Origin: CAYLNM01 sp964385045
Lineage (GTDB): Bacteria > Planctomycetota > Phycisphaerae > Phycisphaerales > SM1A02
DNA length: 5,569 nt
Assembly: GCA_964385045.1 (NCBI GenBank)
Contig: CAYLNM010000219.1
Location: 1 to 5,569 of the forward strand
Reading direction: 5' to 3'
Shown here: positions 1 through 4,538 of the stretch, piece after piece
Numbering within the stretch: the first letter of the stretch is position 1
Layout of the letters: each line of letters opens with the position of its first letter
The notes under the pieces: generated by a model
Database searches by the model: none
What the model was told of the DNA's origin: nothing
The model's input: the letters and a program-made list of their open reading frames with translations, nothing else
Program-made: the position numbers and the translations under genes

Positions 1-51
1 CAGGTGGTGGGACCTCGATTCATTCGTTTTCCTATCACCTGAGACCTACCA
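1..51 (+). promoter_or_regulatory. AT-enriched leader of mutL, possible promoter region
   Basis: By direct count 25 of these 51 bases are A or T, far above the surrounding DNA. The richest part is about 17-36, and TATCAC at 33-38 is a weak -10-like hexamer. No convincing -35 box is visible. CAGGTG at 1-6 is repeated inverted as CACCTG at 36-41, which could be a protein-binding palindrome or chance. There is no Shine-Dalgarno sequence before the GTG at 52. If the hexamer is real, the transcript would have a very short leader or none. This is inference only. Confidence 0.3.
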
Positions 52-1980
52 GTGCCGATCCGCCGCCTGCCGCCGCTGCTCGTGGACCAGATCGCCGCCG
101 GCGAGGTGGTCGAGCGGCCGTCGAGCGTGGTGAAGGAGCTCGTCGAGAACGCGGTCGACGCCGGGGCGGGACGCATCCGCGTCGCGATCGAGGCGGGGGG
201 CACGCGGCTGATCGCGGTCCGCGACGACGGGGGCGGCATCCCCGCCGACGAGCTGCCCCTGGCGGTGGCCCCGCACGCCACGAGCAAGATCGCGACCGGG
301 GCCGACCTCGAGGCCATCGCCACGATGGGCTTCCGCGGCGAGGCGCTCGCATCGATCGCCGCGGTGGCCCGGGTCGCGATCACCTCGCGGCCGCCGGAGG
401 CCGAGGCGGCGGCGACGGTGGAGTCGGCCGGCGGCGAGACGTCGGCCGTCCGGCCGTGTCCGGGACCGGCGGGCACCCTCGTCGAGGTGCGCGACCTCTT
501 CCACGCGGTGCCCGCCCGGCGGAAGTTCCTCAAGGGCGAGCGGGCCGAGGCCACGCGGGTCGCGGAGCAGCTTCGCCTGCTCGCCCTCGCCCATCCCACG
601 GTCGGCCTGCGGCTGGAGGTCGACGGTCGCGAGCGGTTCGACCTCGCCCCGGGCCAGTCGGCCGAGGAGCGGATCCTGTCGGTCCTCGGCCGCGAGCTGG
701 AGCCGCACCTGGTGCCGGTCGAGCACGACGAGGCCGGCGTGCGGGTCCGCGGCCTCGCGGGCACGCCGGAGCTCGCCCGGGCCACGGCCAAGGCGATCCG
801 GCTGCTGCTCAACGGCCGGCCGATCGCCGACCGCACCGTGGTCCACGCGGTCCGCGAGGGCTACCGCGGCCTGATCGAGCCCGGCCGCTCGCCGACGGTC
901 GTCCTCTGGCTGCAGGTCGATCCGCGCCGCGTGGACGTGAACGTCCACCCGCAGAAGACCGAGGTTCGGTTCCGAGACACCTCCGCGGTGCACGCGGCGG
1001 TGCGGCACGCCCTCGCGCGGACGATGGACGCCGCCGACGTCGTGCCGGCGGTGGATCTGTCCCGGGCGGGCGGCGGCGGGAGCGGCAGCAGCGGTGGTGG
1101 CGGTGGCGGTGGCGGTGCGCCCGGCTTCGCCGCGGGCGACGGGCGGACGGCGACGGTGGGCGACGGGCGGGCCGGTCACCGCGCGGCGTGGGGCGCGGGG
1201 AACGTCGCCGGGCCGCGTCCGGGCCCGACGGTGCTGCGCGACCTGCGGGCGGCGCTGGAGGCGCCCGACGCCGGGGACGCCGGGCGGGCCGCGCTGATGG
1301 ACCGGGTCGCGGGCACGGGTGACGAGCCGGCGGGCACCGGGGCGGGGATCGCCCCCGCGCCGGGCGAGCCGGCCCCGCCGCCGAGCTTCGCCGGCATCCG
1401 GCCCGTGATCGAGGTCATGCAGGTGCACGACTCGTTCCTGGTGGCGCAGGATCGCGAGGGGCTGCTGATCGTCGACCAGCACGCGCTGCACGAGCGGATC
1501 GTGTTCGAGGAGCTGCGGGAGCGGCTGGCCGAGGGCTCGCTCGAGTCGCAGCGGCGGCTCGTGCCGCTGGTCGTCGAGGTGCCCGAGGGCCACGTCGAGC
1601 ACCTCGAGGCGCTCGGGCCGCTGCTGACGCGGCTCGGCATCGAGGCGGCCCCGATGGGCCCCGGCTCGATCGGCGTGCACGCGGTGCCGACGCTGCTGGT
1701 CCAGCGGCGGGTCGACGTCGCCGCCTTCCTGCAGGACCTGCTGCGGCGGACGGACGAGGACGGCGTGCCGCCCGAGGGCGAGGCCGCGCTGTCGGAGGTC
1801 CTCGACATGATGGCCTGCAAGGCCGCGGTCAAGGCGGGCGAGCGACTGTCGGACCGCGACATGGCCGAGCTGCTCGCGGCCCGCGAGCGCATCGAGCGCG
1901 GCTCCAACTGCCCGCACGGTCGGCCCACGACGCTTCGGCTGACGATCCACGATCTCGAGCGGCAGTTCGGCCGGCGCTGA
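52..1980 (+). CDS. mutL: DNA mismatch repair protein MutL, with endonuclease motif
   Basis: MutL is the ATP-switched matchmaker of mismatch repair. It is recruited by mismatch-bound MutS and, in species without MutH, nicks the new strand itself. The GTG start is fixed by an in-frame TGA at 40-42 and by the canonical N-terminus MPIRRLPPLLVDQIAAGEVV. The GHKL ATPase domain shows E29 and N33 (KELVEN), D58 in DDGGGI, ATSKI at 76-80 and GFRGEALASI at 93-102. NVHPQKTEVRF (297-307) closes the N-terminal half. A low-complexity, glycine-rich linker (about 333-445) leads to the dimerisation/nuclease domain. There DQHALHERIVFE (475-486) fits DQHA-x2-E-x4-E, and C589 (ACKAAVKAG) and CPHGRP (620-625) supply the usual metal ligands. 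QRRLVP (500-505) sits where the Bacillus sliding-clamp motif lies. At 642 residues it is of normal length and looks intact. No mutS is in the window. Confidence 0.98.
   Translation: MPIRRLPPLLVDQIAAGEVVERPSSVVKELVENAVDAGAGRIRVAIEAGGTRLIAVRDDGGGIPADELPLAVAPHATSKIATGADLEAIATMGFRGEALASIAAVARVAITSRPPEAEAAATVESAGGETSAVRPCPGPAGTLVEVRDLFHAVPARRKFLKGERAEATRVAEQLRLLALAHPTVGLRLEVDGRERFDLAPGQSAEERILSVLGRELEPHLVPVEHDEAGVRVRGLAGTPELARATAKAIRLLLNGRPIADRTVVHAVREGYRGLIEPGRSPTVVLWLQVDPRRVDVNVHPQKTEVRFRDTSAVHAAVRHALARTMDAADVVPAVDLSRAGGGGSGSSGGGGGGGGAPGFAAGDGRTATVGDGRAGHRAAWGAGNVAGPRPGPTVLRDLRAALEAPDAGDAGRAALMDRVAGTGDEPAGTGAGIAPAPGEPAPPPSFAGIRPVIEVMQVHDSFLVAQDREGLLIVDQHALHERIVFEELRERLAEGSLESQRRLVPLVVEVPEGHVEHLEALGPLLTRLGIEAAPMGPGSIGVHAVPTLLVQRRVDVAAFLQDLLRRTDEDGVPPEGEAALSEVLDMMACKAAVKAGERLSDRDMAELLAARERIERGSNCPHGRPTTLRLTIHDLERQFGRR
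1069..1116 (+). repeat. glycine-codon microsatellite in the mutL linker
   Basis: This stretch encodes residues 340-355 of MutL, all Gly except three Ser. The end, 1096-1116, is a clean hexanucleotide tandem of GGTGGC, about 3.5 copies. Gain or loss of whole units would keep the frame and only change linker length. It lies outside both folded domains. Confidence 0.85.
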
Positions 1981-1998
1981 GCGGGGCCGCGGGGCGAC

Positions 1999-2025
1999 GG
2001 CGCCGCGCCTCCGCACTTCGGCGCC
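1999..2025. terminator. possible hairpin between convergent mutL and moaD
   Basis: The 55-base gap between the two facing stop codons contains the inverted repeat GGCGCCG (1999-2005) and CGGCGCC (2019-2025), a 7-bp GC stem with a 13-base loop. No T-run follows on either strand, so it is not a classical intrinsic terminator. A bidirectional role is suggested mainly by position, and GC-rich DNA yields such stems by chance. Confidence 0.25.
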
Positions 2026-2035
2026 TCCGGGCGCT

Positions 2036-2299
2036 TCAGCCGCCGCTCACCGGCGGGATGAGGGCCAGCTCGTCGCCGTCCCGCAGCACCACCTCGCGGC
2101 CGACGTACCGATCCCCGACGGCCAGTCCGAGCGATGCCTGCCGTTCCGCCACCGCGGGCACGCGGCCCGCGAGGGCCGCGAGCGCCCCGCCCGCCGTCTC
2201 GCCGTGCGGCAGCGAGAGCTCCATCGAGCGCCGGCCCGCCGCCTCGGCGAGGTCGGCGAAGAGCAGCACCCGCACCGTGATCGCGCCGTCGCCGCTCAT
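2036..2299 (-). CDS. moaD: MoaD, molybdopterin synthase sulfur-carrier subunit
   Basis: This is the small ubiquitin-like subunit of molybdopterin synthase. Its C-terminal glycine is adenylated by MoeB, carries a thiocarboxylate, and delivers sulfur to cyclic pyranopterin monophosphate within the MoaD-MoaE complex in the cytoplasm. The 87-residue protein has the family's usual length. It opens with a beta strand (ITVRVLLFADLAEAAG, 7-22), has the late conserved stretch VVLRDGDELALIPPVSGG (70-87), and ends in the required Gly-Gly. The ATG at 2299 is chosen because it gives this standard length and overlaps the moeA stop as ATGA. An open frame continues upstream to 2578, but only as a shadow of moeA. 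A weak GGCGG lies just upstream, so coupling to moeA translation is likely. MoaE and MoeB are not seen here. Confidence 0.95.
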   Translation of the reverse strand: MSGDGAITVRVLLFADLAEAAGRRSMELSLPHGETAGGALAALAGRVPAVAERQASLGLAVGDRYVGREVVLRDGDELALIPPVSGG

Positions 2300-3561
2300 C
2301 CGCCGGGCCACCGCAGGAAGGGCACCGGCGTGCCCGCCGGCAGCTCCTCGTCCGCGATCGGCAGTCGCACCAGTCCCGCGGTCGGCGCGGCGTGGGCGAG
2401 GTCCCCGGAGCCGGCCCACGGCGGCACCGACACGCCCTCGCCGGTCCGCACCGCGGGACGGAACGCCTCGCGGCGGCGGTTCGGCCGCACCGGTGCGACC
2501 AGCGGCACGCGGCGCCACGGCGGCGGGGTCGCTCCGAGCCGGCGGGCGAGCAGCGGCCAGGCGAAGAGGCACGCGCACGCCAGGCAGCTCACCGGGTTGC
2601 CCGGCAGGCAGAGGGCCAGTCGATCGCCGCCCTCGCCGCCCTCGCGTCCCTCGCCGCCCCCGCCCGCCGCCGGCATCCGCACCGCGGTGATCGGCTTGCC
2701 CGGCTGGATCGCGGCCCCGCGCAGCACCGCCTCGCCGCCGAGGGCGGCCAGGGCTCCGGCGACGTGGTCCCGTTCCCCGGCGCTGATCCCGCCCACCGTC
2801 AGCAGCAGCTCCGCCTCGGCGACCGCGGCCGTCACCGCGGCCTCGGTCGCGCCGGGATCATCGGCGACGTGCTCGCAGCGGACGACGTCCGCCCCCATCG
2901 CGGTGGCGAGGGCGGCGAGCATCGGGGCGTTGCCGTTGCGGATCTGGTGCGGCGCGACGTCGGCCGACGGGTCGAGGACCTCGCTGCCGGTGGTCAGGAC
3001 GGCCACCCGCGGCCGGCGGGCGACGAGCGGCTCGACGAGGCCGACCGTCGCGGCGAGGCCGAGGTGGGCGGGGCCGAGTCGCGTGCCCGGCGCGACCAGC
3101 TCGTCGCCGCTCCGCGCGTCCGCCCCGCGCACGTGCACCGCGTCGCCGGGCTGGACCGCGGGCGAGCCGGTGATCGTCACCGGCTCGCCGCGGTCGGTCC
3201 GCTCGTGCGGCACCACGGCGTCGAGACCGGCCGGCACCGGCGCGCCGGTCGCGATCCGCATGCAGGTGCCGGGCGGCCCCGCGGCGACCTCGGCCCGGCC
3301 CGCCGGCGCGTCGTCCGTCACCGCGAGCGTGGTCCCCGGCGCCGCCTCGTGGGCCCGCACCGCGTAGCCGTCCATCGCCGCCCGATCGAAGGGCGGCAGG
3401 TCACGGTCGGCCCGGATCGGCTCGCGGAGCGTGCGGCCGAGCGCCGCCGCGAGCGCGACGCGCTCCGCCGCGATCGGGGCGGGCGCCGCCGCGAGCAGAC
3501 GCTCGAGCGCGGCGTCGTACCCGGGGAGCTCGGCCAGCGGCGGCGGGGGGGCGGCATCCAT
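2296..3561 (-). CDS. moeA: MoeA, molybdopterin molybdenumtransferase
   Basis: MoeA inserts molybdate into adenylylated molybdopterin, the last step of basic molybdenum cofactor synthesis. The 421-residue product is close to the roughly 410 residues usual for the family. Visible landmarks in order are DLPPFDRAAMDGYAVRA (54-70), CMRIATGAPVPAGLDAVV (100-117), TTGSEV (190-195) opening the MPT-binding domain, GGISAGERD (257-265), QPGKP (286-290) and LPGNPVS (319-325), followed by a normal C-terminal beta domain. The ATG at 3561 puts the first helix (YDAALERLLAA) where the family has it. A GTG two codons upstream is an alternative, and neither has a clear ribosome-binding site. Two oddities are a Gly/Glu/Arg/Asp loop at 298-313 and four cysteines at 318, 326, 329 and 331. 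The stop overlaps the moaD start, so the two are probably co-translated. A MogA-like or Cnx1E-type name is less likely, given the full MoeA N-terminus. Confidence 0.96.
   Translation of the reverse strand: MDAAPPPPLAELPGYDAALERLLAAAPAPIAAERVALAAALGRTLREPIRADRDLPPFDRAAMDGYAVRAHEAAPGTTLAVTDDAPAGRAEVAAGPPGTCMRIATGAPVPAGLDAVVPHERTDRGEPVTITGSPAVQPGDAVHVRGADARSGDELVAPGTRLGPAHLGLAATVGLVEPLVARRPRVAVLTTGSEVLDPSADVAPHQIRNGNAPMLAALATAMGADVVRCEHVADDPGATEAAVTAAVAEAELLLTVGGISAGERDHVAGALAALGGEAVLRGAAIQPGKPITAVRMPAAGGGGEGREGGEGGDRLALCLPGNPVSCLACACLFAWPLLARRLGATPPPWRRVPLVAPVRPNRRREAFRPAVRTGEGVSVPPWAGSGDLAHAAPTAGLVRLPIADEELPAGTPVPFLRWPGG
2624..2659 (-). repeat. 9-bp tandem repeat inside moeA
   Basis: On the + strand TCGCCGCCC occurs four times head to tail at 2624, 2633, 2642 and 2651. 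The third copy differs at two bases (TCGCGTCCC). In the moeA frame it gives a tripeptide series GGE-GRE-GGE-GGD. It sits between QPGKP and LPGNPVS, where MoeA normally has a short surface turn. The period of three codons keeps the frame. Confidence 0.85.
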
Positions 3562-3725
3562 GGGCACACGGTAGCCCGGCCGGGGGGGCGCGACCGGTGG
3601 CCGCGTGCCCGGTGGCGCGCCGCGGCCCGCGTCGTCCGGCGCGCTGCGGCCCGCGTCGTCCGGCGCGCCGCGGCCCGCGTCGTCCGGCGCCCCGCGGCGA
3701 CCCACGCCGCCGCCGTCCCGGCGCC
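3562..3725. other. intergenic gap upstream of moeA
   Basis: This is the only sizeable non-coding stretch. More than half of it is the 24-bp tandem repeat. I see no sigma-70-like promoter, no T-run terminator after the pseudopilin stop, and no recognisable molybdenum-cofactor riboswitch, although such a structure cannot be excluded by eye. The moeA reading frame stays open across the gap without a stop codon. Confidence 0.6.
3614..3698. repeat. 24-bp tandem repeat, about 3.5 copies
   Basis: Three full units lie at 3614-3637, 3638-3661 and 3662-3685, and a 13-base partial unit at 3686-3698. Units 1 and 3 are identical. Unit 2 differs by one base (T at 3645) and the partial unit by one. Each complete unit starts GGCGCG and ends GCGTCGTCC, and units 1 and 3 contain the palindrome GGCGCGCC. 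The period is eight codons. The near identity suggests recent expansion by slippage or unequal recombination. There are no spacers, so this is not a CRISPR array. Confidence 0.95.
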
Positions 3726-4538
3726 TCACCTCGGGTCGTACGGCCGGTCGTCGGGGGCGAGGAACCCGTTGCGGGGGAAGTCCATCACCGTCTCGGCCGC
3801 CGCCGGATCCGCGCCCGGCGGGAGGGCCGGCGCACCGTCCGTGGCCACGTGCCCGTCGAGGTGCGCGGTCACCGTGCGCCCGCCGTGGTAGCGGAACGCC
3901 TGCCCGCCCGCCATCAGCGTCCACGGGTCGAGGCCCTCGGCGTTGCCGGGGGCCCGCATGAACTTGTTGGTGCCGCCGCGGATCCCGCCCGCCCCGAAGA
4001 TGACGGTGGTCGAGGTGCGCACCGCGGCGGCCGGCCGCAGTCCCCACCGCATGTGCTCGAAGCCGACGGTGCCGTACGGCGCCTCGCCCCCGAGGTACGT
4101 GGTGTTGTAGTTGTAGCCGGTGACGGGATCGACGCCGAACTCGGCCTCGCCGTGGTACGCGGGGCAGGTCATGACCTCGTGCGGCCGGTCGGTCCACGCC
4201 CAGAGCGGACCGGGCACCGCGGCCCCGGTCTCGTCCTCGGCCCAGTCCCATGCGATCGTGCGCACGCCGTCCGCCCCCGCCGCGTAGCGAACGGCCGGCG
4301 GCCAGCGATTCCAGCGGTCGGCGTAGCGGGTGGCCGCGAACGCCATCTGCCGCAGGTTCGACAGCGACTGCACGGTGTGGGCGGTCCCGCGGGCCGCTCC
4401 GAGCGAGGGCAGCAGCAGGCCCACGAGCAGCGACACGATCCCGAGGCTCACGAGCACCTCGACGAGGGTGAAGCCGTGCGGCGCACGGCTCCCGCGGGCG
4501 CGGCCGGCGCGGCGGGCGATGCGGACGGTCGCGCTCAT
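3726..4538 (-). CDS. prepilin-like protein with N-terminal methylation signal and H-X9-DG motif
   Basis: This is a type IV pilin/type II secretion pseudopilin-like protein, expected to be cut and N-methylated by a prepilin peptidase and held in the inner membrane by its first helix. The 270 residues begin with a basic leader (R6 to R18), then HG22|FTLVE27 with the conserved glutamate at +5, and one hydrophobic segment at about 23-46. NLRQMAFAATRYAD (61-74) follows, as usual for planctomycete members, then MTCPAY (123-128), GYNYNTTYLG (141-150) and the C-terminal motif from H218 to D228-G229 with nine residues between. The H-X9-DG family is large in Planctomycetes and its exact function is not settled. 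I chose ATG 4538 over ATG 4556 because it has a strong GGAGG and overlaps the preceding stop as ATGA. Coupling to the secreted-protein gene suggests a shared job in export or surface assembly, which is inference. Confidence 0.93.
   Translation of the reverse strand: MSATVRIARRAGRARGSRAPHGFTLVEVLVSLGIVSLLVGLLLPSLGAARGTAHTVQSLSNLRQMAFAATRYADRWNRWPPAVRYAAGADGVRTIAWDWAEDETGAAVPGPLWAWTDRPHEVMTCPAYHGEAEFGVDPVTGYNYNTTYLGGEAPYGTVGFEHMRWGLRPAAAVRTSTTVIFGAGGIRGGTNKFMRAPGNAEGLDPWTLMAGGQAFRYHGGRTVTAHLDGHVATDGAPALPPGADPAAAETVMDFPRNGFLAPDDRPYDPR

Noticed and set aside
46..2016. Long minus-strand open frame of 656 codons opposite mutL
   Set aside because: It mirrors mutL across its whole length. Its translation is Arg/His/Pro-rich with no domain, as expected for the opposite strand of a GC-rich gene.
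2300..2578. N-terminal extension of moaD
   Set aside because: MoaD is normally about 80-90 residues. The upstream part is an out-of-frame reading of moeA.
3614..3698. CRISPR-like array
   Set aside because: Units are directly adjacent with no spacers, and no cas genes are present.
2204..3891. Two long overlapping + strand open frames opposite moeA and the gap
   Set aside because: They are low-complexity Arg/Ala/Pro translations lying over the clearly identified moeA and moaD.
3562..4251. N-terminal extension of moeA through the 24-bp repeat
   Set aside because: The frame is open, but MoeA homology begins at the ATG at 3561 and the extension would overlap the pseudopilin gene.
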